DNA of 64,000 nt from Cytophagaceae bacterium (GCA_027491315.1 JAIXWL010000010.1:372001-436000); one strand, 5' to 3'; positions 26,365-36,622 are shown, counted from the first letter of the stretch. A program made the numbers and translations. The notes: generated by a model not told the origin, from the letters alone.

Positions 26365-28260
26365 TTAAGTTGTTGGATGAAATGGTAAGCTTATTTCAAA
26401 AGTACTTCCAATTTGAGGTAAACTAGAAACCTGAACGGTACCGCCGTGAGCTTCCACAATTTTTTTCACATAACTCAATCCTAGGCCAAAGCCTTTAACA
26501 TTGTGAATATTTCCTGTAGGAACCCGATAAAATGGTTCAAATACAGAACCTAACACCTCTTTAGCCATACCAATACCTTGGTCAGAAATACGGATGCTTA
26601 GGAAACTTGGACTAGAGTTGGTACTTATCGTGATCTCTGGTTTCTCTTTGCTGTATTTAATCGCATTGTCTAAAAGATTAAAGAGCACATTTGAAATATG
26701 AACCTCATCTACTTCTATCTGAGCCTGAGAGGCGTCTAATAATAAATTCAAATTTCCTCCTTGAGACTGAATCAATGGACCATTCATCTCGGCCACTTGT
26801 TGAATTAAGGTATGTAAATTGATTTCCTTTTTCTTCAAAACAATCGTCTCTTTTTCCATTTGGGCAGTTTGTAAGACTCTTTCTACTTGTCTACCTAAAC
26901 GAATATTTTCTTCCTTGATAATACCTACATAACGACTAATAGATTCACTTTTTAAACCCGTAGATTCCTCTTGAATTAATTGAGCCGCTAAGGAAATCGT
27001 AGAAATGGGCGTTTTGAATTCATGCGTCATATTATTGATAAAATCATTTTTCACTTCGGCTAATTTCTTTTGTTTCAAAATGGTGGTAACAGCTATGTAA
27101 AAACAGCCCAACATGATGAGTAAAAGTAAAGCTGAGCCTAAAAAACTAAAGCCCATCGCTTTCCAAACTAAAGCCTCCTGATTAGGGAAATAAATTTGCA
27201 AATATTGACCACTCGGTCTAAGGTCATTGGGGAATAAAGGAGTTATAAATGAGGCAGTTTGAGCCCTTGGGGTTTTCATTAAACCAGCAGAGGTATAGAC
27301 CCATTGTTTCGATTTACTAGAATCTTTAGGCCCAATCCCAAACACATAGGGCATCGAAATCCCCTTTTCTGCTAATTCTTGCTTAATTAAGCTGTCGATA
27401 TGTTTGGTCGAGACACGCTGGGTTATAGGCCTTTCTTTGAAAAGGAAATCAGCAAATACTTCCTTGGCCATCTCCGTCTTTTTTAACACTTTTTGAAGTT
27501 CCGCTTTCTCTTCTTTCAATTTTTCAGCGTCAATGGTAAGTGCATTTATCTTCTGCGTTTTTTGTTGATCTTCTTTATGTAATTGTGCCAAAAACTTAGG
27601 TCGCATTCGATTCAAATCAGCTATACGTTTAGCTTCTCGAGCTTTCGAACGATTTAATTCTTTAATTCTGTTGAGCTCTTGTAAAACCCGAGGTTTCACT
27701 GCTCCCATCATGTCATTGAGTTGCTTCTCTTCTCGCAAGCGACGATTGATCCCTTTTAAATCGGCATTAATTTGGTATTCTTCTGTCACCTCAGCAATTT
27801 GCCCATTAGGTAGCATATAGGATTTTCTAACATACAGGATATCATTAGGCATTTCATTTTGTTGGAACTTTTTGAAAGCCTGAAGTTCTCCTGGATTAAA
27901 TTTAAATTCATGCGAGATTTCCTCTGTAATCAATTCCATGGCATCATGTTGCGCCAACATAGGATCTTTAGCTTGCGGAGGACGTGGTGGTCGAGGAATG
28001 GCTTTAGAAGCTAGCTTCTTCTCAAGTGCAGCTATCTCCTTTTGCTGATTTTCATATTCTCTTTGTTTTTGTGATAAAACGTAGAGTTCTTGTTTTTCCA
28101 ACTTACGAACCACTTTTTCCATACCATCACGAATGTCGGCCGCTAATTGTTCTTTTTTGGTTTCCAACATAAAACCAAGCCAATAAGACTGAAAGGAAAT
28201 TAAGCCAATCAATGCCAAAGTCATTAAGCCAATAATGAGTCGTATTTTCTTTTGGGACAT
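26365..28260 (-). CDS. Sensor histidine kinase with a long charged sensor region
   Basis: A 631-residue kinase. Membrane helices lie at about 7-29 and 370-393, with a ~340-residue periplasmic region between them that is rich in Lys, Glu and Arg and predicted to be largely coiled-coil. The cytoplasmic part has the H-box HEFKTPIS (His 413), the N-box NVLFNLLDNAIKYS and G-boxes DQGIGM and GFGLGLSYVKKI. It should phosphorylate the adjacent response regulator. The stimulus is unknown. The architecture is that of RprX-like kinases. Confidence 0.93.
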   Translation of the reverse strand: MSQKKIRLIIGLMTLALIGLISFQSYWLGFMLETKKEQLAADIRDGMEKVVRKLEKQELYVLSQKQREYENQQKEIAALEKKLASKAIPRPPRPPQAKDPMLAQHDAMELITEEISHEFKFNPGELQAFKKFQQNEMPNDILYVRKSYMLPNGQIAEVTEEYQINADLKGINRRLREEKQLNDMMGAVKPRVLQELNRIKELNRSKAREAKRIADLNRMRPKFLAQLHKEDQQKTQKINALTIDAEKLKEEKAELQKVLKKTEMAKEVFADFLFKERPITQRVSTKHIDSLIKQELAEKGISMPYVFGIGPKDSSKSKQWVYTSAGLMKTPRAQTASFITPLFPNDLRPSGQYLQIYFPNQEALVWKAMGFSFLGSALLLLIMLGCFYIAVTTILKQKKLAEVKNDFINNMTHEFKTPISTISLAAQLIQEESTGLKSESISRYVGIIKEENIRLGRQVERVLQTAQMEKETIVLKKKEINLHTLIQQVAEMNGPLIQSQGGNLNLLLDASQAQIEVDEVHISNVLFNLLDNAIKYSKEKPEITISTNSSPSFLSIRISDQGIGMAKEVLGSVFEPFYRVPTGNIHNVKGFGLGLSYVKKIVEAHGGTVQVSSLPQIGSTFEISLPFHPTT

Positions 28261-28365
28261 ATCTTTTCAAACCATTGAATAACAAAATTAAACGATTTAT
28301 TGTACCAATTTCCTATTGAACAGCCACTTAACATTCTTTAACAGTCAAGTTTTGAATGCTTTATC

Positions 28366-28373
28366 TAAGTTTG
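28366..28373 (+). promoter_or_regulatory. Candidate -7 element for the exported protein at 28398
   Basis: TAAGTTTG matches TAnnTTTG, 24 nt before the ATG. It lies in the 137-nt divergent gap shared with the kinase gene, a likely site for control by the response regulator. Confidence 0.5.
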
Positions 28374-28397
28374 TGCCATCACAAAAATTAAACTGGT

Positions 28398-29204
28398 ATG
28401 AAAACATTCATTTTATCGGCCCTTTTAGGAACGATGGGGACCTTTGCCTTGGCACAAGACGCGCCAAAATCGGAGTCTACAATTAAGGTTGTTGTGGAAG
28501 AAAATGGAAAACAGAAAGTCATAGAGAGGACATTCTCTAATCCAGACTTGGCTGAAGCTGGCATGAAGCACTTGAACGACTCATTAAACAAAGAAATGGG
28601 GAAATCAGATGGCAAAACAAAAATCATCACCATGAATATTCGAAAAGGAGGGGGAAACAGAATGCACTTGGATGGAATGGGACCTATGACACCCTTGGAT
28701 AGAAGGGCTATGGCACGAGTTGAAAAACGCATGAGGAAATTCAAGGACGAGCTAGACGATAAACAGGTACGTATTTTTAGACATGGGCCAGACAACATGG
28801 AAATACATGTTGAAAAATTACCTGGTGAAAAGAATTTCAAATTTGATTTTGATGAAAATGGTCCTGAGTTACGAGGCTTAAGAAGGCTTCAAGAAGAGGG
28901 TTTTCCAATGGGTGGAGGTAATATCGCTTGGGGAAAGGAATCTAGTACCATTAAGGGGCTATTCGCTAACCCGAATCATCCATTTAACGGGAAAATAAAT
29001 ATTCGCTTTCAAGCTCCAGAAAAAGGTACTGTCAACATTAATGTAAGAGACGTAAATGGCAAAGAAGTTGGATCAGAAACTGTAAAAGATTTCCAAGGCC
29101 GGTATTTAGGTCAAGTTGATTTGAAAAAAGCTAATCCTGGTGTCTATTTCGTTCAAGTCACTCAAGGAAATGACGGAGCTGTCATCCGAGTAAAAATAGA
29201 TTAA
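28398..29204 (+). CDS. Exported charged protein with a T9SS-like C-terminal domain
   Basis: A 268-residue protein with a signal peptide (1-19, cut at ALA-QD). The middle is rich in charged, Met and His residues (about 65-180). The last ~80 residues resemble a type A sorting domain: FANPNHPFNGKINIRF, NINVRDVNGKEV, then KANPGVYFVQVTQ and a final VIRVKID strand. It may go through T9SS or stay periplasmic with the domain used as a beta-sandwich. It is divergent from the two-component system and probably under its control (inference). Confidence 0.75.
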   Translation: MKTFILSALLGTMGTFALAQDAPKSESTIKVVVEENGKQKVIERTFSNPDLAEAGMKHLNDSLNKEMGKSDGKTKIITMNIRKGGGNRMHLDGMGPMTPLDRRAMARVEKRMRKFKDELDDKQVRIFRHGPDNMEIHVEKLPGEKNFKFDFDENGPELRGLRRLQEEGFPMGGGNIAWGKESSTIKGLFANPNHPFNGKINIRFQAPEKGTVNINVRDVNGKEVGSETVKDFQGRYLGQVDLKKANPGVYFVQVTQGNDGAVIRVKID

Positions 29205-29240
29205 TATTCAATTCGCCTAGTAGAAATAATCCAAATCCTC

Positions 29241-29273
29241 AACGCTGTCAAGGTTTAAAACCTTGACAGCGTT
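29241..29273. repeat. 33-bp palindrome, copy 1
   Basis: Two perfect 16-nt arms (AACGCTGTCAAGGTTT and its complement) around a single central A. An identical copy lies at 29410-29442. It sits between convergent genes, where it can also act as a terminator hairpin. It looks like a dispersed palindromic (REP-like) element. Confidence 0.9.
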
Positions 29274-29409
29274 AGGCAAATCTAGCCATTAATTCCTCCT
29301 TGAATTCACTAAAATATTGATAATTTTTCCTGATAATCAACAAACTGATTTAATTAGTAGAATATCAAGGAACAGTTTAAAATTACAGTTAAAAAGTCTG
29401 AATTTTACC
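29274..29409. other. Spacer between the two palindromes
   Basis: 136 AT-rich nt flanked by identical 33-bp palindromes. I see no open frame of note, no tRNA and no conserved motif. It may be a remnant of a duplicated element. Confidence 0.5.
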
Positions 29410-29442
29410 AACGCTGTCAAGGTTTAAAACCTTGACAGCGTT
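29410..29442. repeat. 33-bp palindrome, copy 2
   Basis: Identical in sequence and orientation to the copy at 29241-29273, and ends 4 nt before the stop codon of the prolyl oligopeptidase gene. It may form that gene's 3' hairpin. Confidence 0.9.
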
Positions 29443-29446
29443 CATG

Positions 29447-31549
29447 TTATTTTCCCATATTGTATAGCACAAAGGCATACGAATCCGCCGTAAGTTCAAT
29501 CAATTTTGCCGTATTTGATGAACCATGTCCACTATTGGTATCGATTCGAATAATCATCGGTTTTGATGAGGTATTTTTCTCTTGCAAAGTTGCAGCATAC
29601 TTAAATGAATGAGCTGGCACTACCCGATCATCGTGATCTGAAGTAAAGACCATGGTTGCTGGATAATTCATCTCTTTGATATTATGTAATGGAGAATAGG
29701 CATAAAGCGCCTTGAATTCTTCTGGATTATCACTACTACCATAATCAGCTACCCAGTTCCAACCAATGGTGAACTTCTGGAAGCGCAGCATATCCATAAC
29801 ACCTACTCCCGGAAGAGCAGCTGCAAATAAATCTGGTCTTTGGTTAATAACTGCACCAACTAATAAACCCCCATTGGAACGGCCAGATGCTGCCAAATAA
29901 GCAGGAGAAGTGTATTTCTCACGAATTAAAAATTCCGCGCCAGCTATAAAATCATCAAACACATTTTGTTTCTTCAATTTCATTCCTGCTTCGTGCCACG
30001 TTTCCCCATACTCACTACCACCACGTAAATTAGCAACCACATAAATTCCTCCCTTTTCTAACCAAGGGATTAAACTCGCTGAGAAAGCAGGGCTGGAACT
30101 AATATTAAATCCGCCATAACCATACAAAATGGTTGGATTTTTACCAGTTAATTCAATTCCTTTTTTACTCACAATAAACATCGGAACTTGAGTGCCATCT
30201 TTTGATGGATAGAATTTTTGAACGACGGAATAATCCGACGGATCAAAAGATAGACTTGGTTTACGGAACAGGGTAGACTTATTTTCCGCGATATCATATC
30301 GGTAAATCGTTGGAGGAAAATTAAAAGAAGAATAGGTATAAAAAGTAAATTTATCCTCCTTTTCGCCACCAAATCCTCCCGCATTTCCAAGACCAGGTAA
30401 GGTAACTGAACCGCGTGGTGCCCCTTGGTAATCATAAATCAACACACGAGAGCTAACATCTTTAGAATAATTCAAAAACAAGCGTTTACCAACAGTATTC
30501 ACATCTTGTAATGGCTCTGGCTTTTCTGCCACAATGGTCTTCCAATTTCCCTTGGCTGGATTAGTCGGATCAACACGTACAAGTTTCTTATTAGGTGCTC
30601 CCTCATTGGTTTCCAAAATTAAGATATCACCATCATTATCCACCACACTGAAATCGTATTTTCCAGGCTCGGCCACCACTGGCTTAAATTTCGTCTCCCT
30701 TTTTGAAGCATCTAAAACCCAAAGCGCATTTCCATCCAAACCTTTGCCTCGATCCGAAATCGTTAAAAATGCAAAACGCTCATCATCCGAGGTACTCACC
30801 GTGTGGAAGCGTTGTGGATTTTTCGCATCTTCATAAATCAATTTATCCTGAGATTGAGACGTCCCCACCTTATGAAACCATACCTGGTGGTTCTCGTTTT
30901 TTGTACTTAATTCCTTCCCTTTGCCAGGTTCTGGATACCGCGAATAATAAAACCCATCTCCCTTCCAAGCTACTCCACTCACTTTCACCCAACTCAATTC
31001 ATCAGGCAGATTTTTGCCCGTCTCCATATCACGTACATAAAAGGTTTGCCAGTCACTACCACTCAAGCTTAAACCTACGCAAGCATATTTTCCTGATTTA
31101 TTCAAGGAAAATACGGTCAACCGAGTAGTTCCGTCTTTGGATAAGCTGTTTGGGTCAATAACTTGCTCAGGTTTTCCTTGAAGGCCTTTTTGACGATAAA
31201 GTACGGATTGATTCTGTAAACCCGAATTTTTATAAAAATAAAACCAATCTCCCTTGCGAAATGGAGCTGAAATTTTTTCATAATTACTAAGCGCCTCAAT
31301 ACGCTTTTTGAATTCCTCCCTTAACGGAATTTGGTTTAAATAACCAAAACTTACCTCATTTTGAGCCTTCACCCAAGCTTTTGTTTCTTCACTATTATCG
31401 TCTTCAAGCCAGCGATATGGATCCGCAACTTGGGTTCCATGGTAATTATCGATGAGATCGATTTTTTTTGTTTTGGGGTATTTCATTTGGGCAAAAGTAG
31501 ACACTGAAATTAGTGTCATTACTGCAAATAAGTTTGTTGTTGACATCAT
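29447..31549 (-). CDS. Prolyl oligopeptidase (S9A family)
   Basis: A 700-residue S9 serine peptidase with a signal peptide (about 1-20), so periplasmic or secreted. The N-terminal propeller begins at DPYRWLEDD. The C-terminal alpha/beta-hydrolase carries the nucleophile in GRSNGG, the Asp in SDHDDRVVP and the His in NSGHGSS. It cuts short peptides after proline. Length is normal. It lies 5 nt downstream of ruvB, so the two are probably co-transcribed despite unrelated roles. Confidence 0.93.
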   Translation of the reverse strand: MMSTTNLFAVMTLISVSTFAQMKYPKTKKIDLIDNYHGTQVADPYRWLEDDNSEETKAWVKAQNEVSFGYLNQIPLREEFKKRIEALSNYEKISAPFRKGDWFYFYKNSGLQNQSVLYRQKGLQGKPEQVIDPNSLSKDGTTRLTVFSLNKSGKYACVGLSLSGSDWQTFYVRDMETGKNLPDELSWVKVSGVAWKGDGFYYSRYPEPGKGKELSTKNENHQVWFHKVGTSQSQDKLIYEDAKNPQRFHTVSTSDDERFAFLTISDRGKGLDGNALWVLDASKRETKFKPVVAEPGKYDFSVVDNDGDILILETNEGAPNKKLVRVDPTNPAKGNWKTIVAEKPEPLQDVNTVGKRLFLNYSKDVSSRVLIYDYQGAPRGSVTLPGLGNAGGFGGEKEDKFTFYTYSSFNFPPTIYRYDIAENKSTLFRKPSLSFDPSDYSVVQKFYPSKDGTQVPMFIVSKKGIELTGKNPTILYGYGGFNISSSPAFSASLIPWLEKGGIYVVANLRGGSEYGETWHEAGMKLKKQNVFDDFIAGAEFLIREKYTSPAYLAASGRSNGGLLVGAVINQRPDLFAAALPGVGVMDMLRFQKFTIGWNWVADYGSSDNPEEFKALYAYSPLHNIKEMNYPATMVFTSDHDDRVVPAHSFKYAATLQEKNTSSKPMIIRIDTNSGHGSSNTAKLIELTADSYAFVLYNMGK

Positions 31550-31554
31550 GTAAT

Positions 31555-32580
31555 TTAAAATAGAGATCCTGTCTCGGATCTAGGTGCAATCCCCACGTGG
31601 CGGTAGGCTTTCTCGGTAGCCTCCCTTCCTCGGGACGTTCTTTTCAAAAATCCTTCCTGAATTAAAAATGGCTCATATACCTCTTCAATGGTCTCAGCCT
31701 CTTCTCCACAAGCCGTAGCAATCGTCGTTAAACCCACAGGGCCTCCCTTAAATTTTTCAATGATCGTTAGCAAAATGCGATTATCCATTTCATCTAAACC
31801 ATTCATATCCACATCCAAAGCCTCTAAGGCGAATTTTGCAATCTCCACATCAATACTCCCTGTCCCTTTGATTTGAGCAAAATCACGCGTACGTCTAAGT
31901 AAATTATTGGCAATACGCGGAGTTCCCCTACTTCTTCTAGCTATTTCAAATGCCCCGCTTTCATCAATTGGCATATTTAAAATGGTAGCCGAGCGTTTTA
32001 CAATGGTGGTCAATAATTGTGCATCATAATATTCCAATCTCGCATTTATTCCAAACCTTGCGCGCAAAGGCGAAGTAAGCAAACCAGCTCGGGTGGTAGC
32101 CCCAATCAAGGTAAAAGGATTCAAACCAATCTGAATACTGCGAGCATTAGGGCCTGAATCCAACATAATATCAATTTTATAATCCTCCATGGCGGAATAC
32201 AAATACTCCTCCACAATGGGGTTCAGGCGATGAATCTCATCAATAAATAAAACATCGTAGGGCTGTAAATTCGTAAGCAAGCCCGCTAAATCAGATGGCT
32301 TGTCTAAAACAGGTCCTGAAGAAATTTTCAAAGTTGAGCCTAATTCATTCGCAATGATATGGGAGAGCGTGGTCTTACCCAAGCCTGGAGGACCATGCAA
32401 TAATACGTGATCCAGCGCCTCCTCTCTTGCTTTGGCAGCGCCAACAAATATTTTTAAGTTCTCAACGATCTTCCCTTGACCCGTGAAATCAAAGAAACTC
32501 AAAGGCCGTAATGCCTTATCAATTTCCTTTTCCTGCTGAGGTAATGACTCAGAATCTCCCTTCAAATAGTCTTCACGCAT
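31555..32580 (-). CDS. ruvB: Holliday junction branch-migration ATPase RuvB
   Basis: A 341-residue RuvB. Walker A GPPGLGKT is at 63-70, Walker B is LFIDEIHRL, sensor 1 is GATTRAGLL and the arginine finger region is [10 protein letters not shown]-terminal winged helix ends in PRSETGSLF. It drives branch migration with RuvA during recombination repair. ruvA and ruvC are not nearby. A 162-nt gap separates it from the divergent glpF. Confidence 0.97.
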   Translation of the reverse strand: MREDYLKGDSESLPQQEKEIDKALRPLSFFDFTGQGKIVENLKIFVGAAKAREEALDHVLLHGPPGLGKTTLSHIIANELGSTLKISSGPVLDKPSDLAGLLTNLQPYDVLFIDEIHRLNPIVEEYLYSAMEDYKIDIMLDSGPNARSIQIGLNPFTLIGATTRAGLLTSPLRARFGINARLEYYDAQLLTTIVKRSATILNMPIDESGAFEIARRSRGTPRIANNLLRRTRDFAQIKGTGSIDVEIAKFALEALDVDMNGLDEMDNRILLTIIEKFKGGPVGLTTIATACGEEAETIEEVYEPFLIQEGFLKRTSRGREATEKAYRHVGIAPRSETGSLF

Positions 32581-32713
32581 AAAACTTGAAAATTTATATT
32601 GTTAATCAAAGATAATTTTATGCCCGCAATAAATGAGCATTTGGGTCAAAATTAAATTCGAGAAATAAAATCTAGCTTCACGAAAAAAGCCTATTTATTA
32701 TAGATAAATTTCA

Positions 32714-32721
32714 TATTTTTG
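32714..32721 (+). promoter_or_regulatory. Candidate -7 element of glpF-glpK
   Basis: TATTTTTG matches TAnnTTTG, 21 nt before the glpF ATG. No clear -33 element. Confidence 0.45.
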
Positions 32722-32742
32722 AAGGTATTTAAACCTTAAACA

Positions 32743-33444
32743 ATGAGTTCTATTTTTATTGGAGAATTAGCCGGAACTGCCACCTTGATTTATTTGGGAA
32801 ATGGTGTAGTGGCTAACGTTTTATTAAAAGGCACCAAAGGACATCAAACAGGCTTACTAGCCATTGCGGCTGCTTGGGCATTTGCTGTTACTATTGGCAT
32901 ATTCGTTTCAACTTATTTTGGTAGCCCGGGGGCTCATTTAAATCCCATAGTTACGATTGCCGGATGTGTCAAAACGGGAGATTGGGCACTCTTTACTACC
33001 TACGTAGGTGGGCAAATCTTGGGAGCCATGTTAGGGCAACTATTGGTCTGGCTTCATTACCACCCTCATTACCAGGTAACAGAGGATGCTGGAGCCATTA
33101 AAGCTACTTTTTGTACAGATCCAGCCATCAAAACATGGCCATTCAACTTTATCTCTGAGGCTTTTGCCTCCGCATTAATCATTGTGGCTTTGGGAACATT
33201 TTCTACGATTGAACATGGACTTGGACCCTTTTTAGTCGGCATACTTGTTTGGGCAGTTGGTTTAGCTTTAGGAGGTACCACAGGTTATGCTGTCAACCCT
33301 GCAAGAGATTTAGGTCCTCGTATCATGCATTTCATTTTACCCATTCCCAATAAAGGAAAAAGCGATTGGGAATATGCCTGGATTCCTGTATTAGGACCTT
33401 CGGCGGGCGCTTTGATTGGCGCATATTTACTGACATTAAACTAA
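32743..33444 (+). CDS. glpF: Glycerol facilitator (MIP/aquaporin family)
   Basis: A 233-residue MIP channel with six helices and two half-helices. The second pore motif NPARD (185-189) includes the Asp typical of glycerol facilitators. The first motif reads NPI (67-69) instead of the usual NPA, in [10 protein letters not shown]. It passes glycerol into the cell, where GlpK, encoded 8 nt downstream, traps it as glycerol-3-phosphate. The pairing with glpK makes glycerol the likely substrate. Confidence 0.92.
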   Translation: MSSIFIGELAGTATLIYLGNGVVANVLLKGTKGHQTGLLAIAAAWAFAVTIGIFVSTYFGSPGAHLNPIVTIAGCVKTGDWALFTTYVGGQILGAMLGQLLVWLHYHPHYQVTEDAGAIKATFCTDPAIKTWPFNFISEAFASALIIVALGTFSTIEHGLGPFLVGILVWAVGLALGGTTGYAVNPARDLGPRIMHFILPIPNKGKSDWEYAWIPVLGPSAGALIGAYLLTLN

Positions 33445-33452
33445 TTTTTCCC

Positions 33453-34943
33453 ATGTATATCGGATCCATTGACCAAGGAACAACAAGTTCTAGATTTATT
33501 ATTTTCAACAAAGGTGGAGAAATCATCTCCATGGGCCAGAAGGAACATGAGCAAATTTATCCGCAAGCAGGCTGGGTAGAACATAATGCCGAAGAAATTT
33601 GGCAAAATGTACAAGAGGTCATTGGGCTAGCCCTGGGTAAAGCTGGTTTATCTGCCCGAGATATTGCCGCTGTTGGAATTACAAATCAACGAGAGACTAC
33701 GGTCGTTTGGAATAAAAAAACAGGAAAACCCTACCATAACGCCTTGGTTTGGCAAGATACCCGCGTCGGATCTGAATTAGCAGAGCTTGCCCAAGAAGGT
33801 GGAATGGATCGCTTCCGGGCTAAAACAGGCTTGCCCTTAGCCACCTATTTCAGCGGTCTAAAATTACGTTGGTTACTGAATCATGTACCTAGCTTAAGAG
33901 AGGATGCGCTAAAAGGAGATGCCCTGTTTGGCACTATGGATTCCTATATATCTTGGCAATTAACGGGTGGAGTAGAAGGGGGAATTCACATTACCGATGT
34001 GACCAATGCTAGTAGAACCCAATTGATGGACTTATCCACTTGTGCTTGGGATGATGAAATATTGGAAGTTTTAACTATTCCCAAAGCTATGCTTCCTGAA
34101 ATTAAAGCTAGTTCCCAAGTATATGGAAACGCCAAAGGAGTTTTAGATGGAGTACCTTTAGCTGGCATTTTAGGTGACCAACAAGCTGCCTTGGTTGGCC
34201 AAACTTGTTTTGATCCTGGTCAAGGAAAAAACACCTATGGGACAGGATGTTTTCTTTTGATGAACACAGGTCAACAAGCCATTCCTTCACAATTTGGTTT
34301 ATTAACTACGGTAGCTTATCAATTGGGTAACGAACCAGTGCATTATGCACTGGAAGGCTCCGTTGCCATTGCTGGCTCACTGGTTCAATGGTTACGAGAT
34401 AATTTAGGCCTAATACAAAATAGCCCTGATATTGAAAATCTTGCTAGGGAGGTGGAAGACAATGGAGGCTGCTATTTTGTGCCAGCTTTTTCTGGACTTT
34501 ATGCTCCATATTGGAAACAAGATGCCCGTGGCGTTTTGGTTGGCCTAACCAGCTATGTCAATAAAAGCCATATTGCTCGAGCGGCCTTAGAAGCCACCGC
34601 TTTTCAAACATGGGAAGTATTAGAAGCCATGGAAAAAGATGCTGGTATCCCGATTACTTCCTTACGGGTAGACGGCGGCATGGTAGTTAATGAATTATTG
34701 ATGCAATTCCAATCTGATATCCTGGGACAAGAAGTCATTTGCCCTAAAATTATTGAAACTACAGCCTTAGGTGCAGCCTATGCGGCCGGTCTTGCCGTTG
34801 GATATTGGGAAAACTTAGAGGATCTGAAGAAAAATTGGGCCATCCAACATCGCTGGAATTCCCAAATGGATGACAGCCTACGATCCCATATGAAAAAACA
34901 ATGGAAGAAAGCTGTATCTAAAAGTTTCAACTGGGAGGATTAA
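33453..34943 (+). CDS. glpK: Glycerol kinase
   Basis: A 496-residue FGGY kinase. The ATG at 33453 is chosen over an in-frame start at 33366 that would lie within glpF; it gives the standard N-terminus with DQGTTSSR at 8-15. WQDTR, the [13 protein letters not shown] stretch and the late RVDGG motif complete the family pattern. It phosphorylates glycerol to sn-glycerol-3-phosphate. Its stop overlaps the stop region of a small lipoprotein gene on the other strand. Confidence 0.96.
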   Translation: MYIGSIDQGTTSSRFIIFNKGGEIISMGQKEHEQIYPQAGWVEHNAEEIWQNVQEVIGLALGKAGLSARDIAAVGITNQRETTVVWNKKTGKPYHNALVWQDTRVGSELAELAQEGGMDRFRAKTGLPLATYFSGLKLRWLLNHVPSLREDALKGDALFGTMDSYISWQLTGGVEGGIHITDVTNASRTQLMDLSTCAWDDEILEVLTIPKAMLPEIKASSQVYGNAKGVLDGVPLAGILGDQQAALVGQTCFDPGQGKNTYGTGCFLLMNTGQQAIPSQFGLLTTVAYQLGNEPVHYALEGSVAIAGSLVQWLRDNLGLIQNSPDIENLAREVEDNGGCYFVPAFSGLYAPYWKQDARGVLVGLTSYVNKSHIARAALEATAFQTWEVLEAMEKDAGIPITSLRVDGGMVVNELLMQFQSDILGQEVICPKIIETTALGAAYAAGLAVGYWENLEDLKKNWAIQHRWNSQMDDSLRSHMKKQWKKAVSKSFNWED

Positions 34944-35062
34944 CCTCTTTTCACTTTCGGGGCATCAGCACGGGTAGTACCGTAAGCTGGACAATTGGTA
35001 TTTTGTGAACAAGCTGCACATACAAAAGTGGCAAGCAACACGATGGCCAATACTTTTTTCAT
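34940..35062 (-). CDS. Small lipoprotein, 40 residues
   Basis: A 40-codon frame with ATG at 35062 and TAA at 34940. It encodes a basic start (MKK), a hydrophobic stretch and VCAAC, a plausible lipobox with Cys at residue 18, then a short mature peptide with CPAYG and a basic tail KVKRG. It lies 10 nt downstream of the decarboxylase start in a head-to-tail order only in position: the decarboxylase stop is at 35073, so this gene follows it by 10 nt and is probably co-transcribed. CPxYG-bearing small lipoproteins recur in Cytophagales as far as I recall; function unknown. Confidence 0.7.
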   Translation of the reverse strand: MKKVLAIVLLATFVCAACSQNTNCPAYGTTRADAPKVKRG

Positions 35063-35072
35063 ATAATTAGTT

Positions 35073-36554
35073 TTAAACAGATGCTAATTTAGTTTTTGCT
35101 TTTATCTCAAGCTCTATTTTCGTATTTAATTCTTCCTCTGAAGTAAGCGTGTTTGGTTGGTTATAACCCAAAATATTCAACATGGAACTACTATTTTGCT
35201 CCTCAGAAAACAAACGGGTTGTCACCGTTCCATCTTCTAAACGATCAATAATCACATGCTTAGGCGCAGGAATCAAACAATGTTGAATACCTCCATAACC
35301 TCCTAAGGACTCTTGGTAAGCTCCTGTGTGAAAAAAGCCAACGTACTGTCGCTCAGTCGCTTCCTCAAAAATAGGTAAATATAAATCAGAACTATGCGCT
35401 TCCGTATTATAAAAATCCATGGAATCACATGTCAAGCCTCCTAAATTCACTTTTTGGTAGGGAGAGCCCCAATTATTAACCGGTAACATGATGTACTTTT
35501 GGTTCATTCCCCATGAATCAGGTAACTGAGTGATGAAAGAACCGTCAATCATATACCAAAGCTCTTTATCATTTTGCAATTTTTGATCTATAATCTCATA
35601 CAAAACGGCCCCACTCTCTCCTACTGAATACGAACCAAATTCCGTAAAAATATTAGGAACAGGCACATTGTTTTTATTACAAATCCATGAGATAGATTCT
35701 ACTATCTCATCAACCATGGCTTGGTAATCGTAATTAAATTGCAATGAAGTTTGAATCGGAAGGCCTCCTCCTAGATCAATGGAATCCAATTCTGGGCAAA
35801 TCTTTTTAATCTCACAATACTTGTAAATAAAGCGACTCAACTCCGACCAATAATAGGCACTATCTTTAATGCCTGTATTGATGAAGAAATGTAACATCTT
35901 CAAATTAAAACGTGGATTCGGCTTGATTTTATCTAAATAAAGTGAATTCACATCAGAATAACGTACCCCTAAACGAGAAGTATAAAAGGCAAAATCCGGT
36001 TCCTCATCAGTAGCAATACGTATGGCCAAATTAACTTTATCTGCCGTAACGGATTTCTCGTAAAAATCAATTTCCTTTAAATTATCTAATATTGGAATAC
36101 AATTGAATCCTTCATTGATAAACTCTGAAATATATTGAGTATACAAAGGCTGCTTATATCCATTGCATAAAATATAAGTCGATTTAGAAATTTTACCACG
36201 CTCATACATATCCCGAATTATGGGTATATCAAAAGCACTGCTCGTTTCTAAATGAACATGCTGTTTAATGACCTCATCCAATACAAAGGAAAAATGGGAG
36301 GATTTAGTACAATAACAATAGGTGTAATTTCCCTTGTAATTGTATTTCTTGATGGCATTTCTAAACAATAATTTGGCATTATCGATATGCTCCCCAATCT
36401 TGGGTAAATAGGATAATTTTAATGGTGTACCATATTGTTTAATGATCTCCATCAAAGGGACATTATTAAACAATAACTCATTGTTCTCATTGATATTGAA
36501 TTCCCGAGTAGGAAATTCAATGGTTTGATCAATTAGATCGATGTAATTTTTCAT
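35073..36554 (-). CDS. Fold-type III PLP decarboxylase (arginine decarboxylase-like)
   Basis: A 493-residue enzyme of the alanine-racemase-fold PLP family. The PLP Lys is in YCTKSSH (residue 84), the phosphate-binding Gly loop is in SIDLGGGLP and the C-terminal beta-domain has GLTCDSMDF. It matches the short Bacteroidota proteins annotated as biosynthetic arginine decarboxylase (SpeA-like), which start agmatine/polyamine synthesis. A related diamine or diaminopimelate substrate cannot be excluded. The small lipoprotein gene follows closely. Confidence 0.8.
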   Translation of the reverse strand: MKNYIDLIDQTIEFPTREFNINENNELLFNNVPLMEIIKQYGTPLKLSYLPKIGEHIDNAKLLFRNAIKKYNYKGNYTYCYCTKSSHFSFVLDEVIKQHVHLETSSAFDIPIIRDMYERGKISKSTYILCNGYKQPLYTQYISEFINEGFNCIPILDNLKEIDFYEKSVTADKVNLAIRIATDEEPDFAFYTSRLGVRYSDVNSLYLDKIKPNPRFNLKMLHFFINTGIKDSAYYWSELSRFIYKYCEIKKICPELDSIDLGGGLPIQTSLQFNYDYQAMVDEIVESISWICNKNNVPVPNIFTEFGSYSVGESGAVLYEIIDQKLQNDKELWYMIDGSFITQLPDSWGMNQKYIMLPVNNWGSPYQKVNLGGLTCDSMDFYNTEAHSSDLYLPIFEEATERQYVGFFHTGAYQESLGGYGGIQHCLIPAPKHVIIDRLEDGTVTTRLFSEEQNSSSMLNILGYNQPNTLTSEEELNTKIELEIKAKTKLASV

Positions 36555-36622
36555 GGATACTTACCAAATTAAAAAACGAGTACTCTCGAATTGTGGAAAA
36601 ACGTGCAAAACTGCAATAAAAG

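Noticed and set aside
29241..29442. Possible CRISPR array from two identical repeats
   Set aside because: Only two copies, 136 bp apart, each fully palindromic, and no cas genes.
30534..31128. Two overlapping plus-strand frames of 100 and 141 codons
   Set aside because: Antisense of the well-supported prolyl oligopeptidase; low-complexity shadow translations.
33366..33452. N-terminal extension of GlpK
   Set aside because: It lies within glpF coding sequence; GlpK proteins start at the FGGY core.
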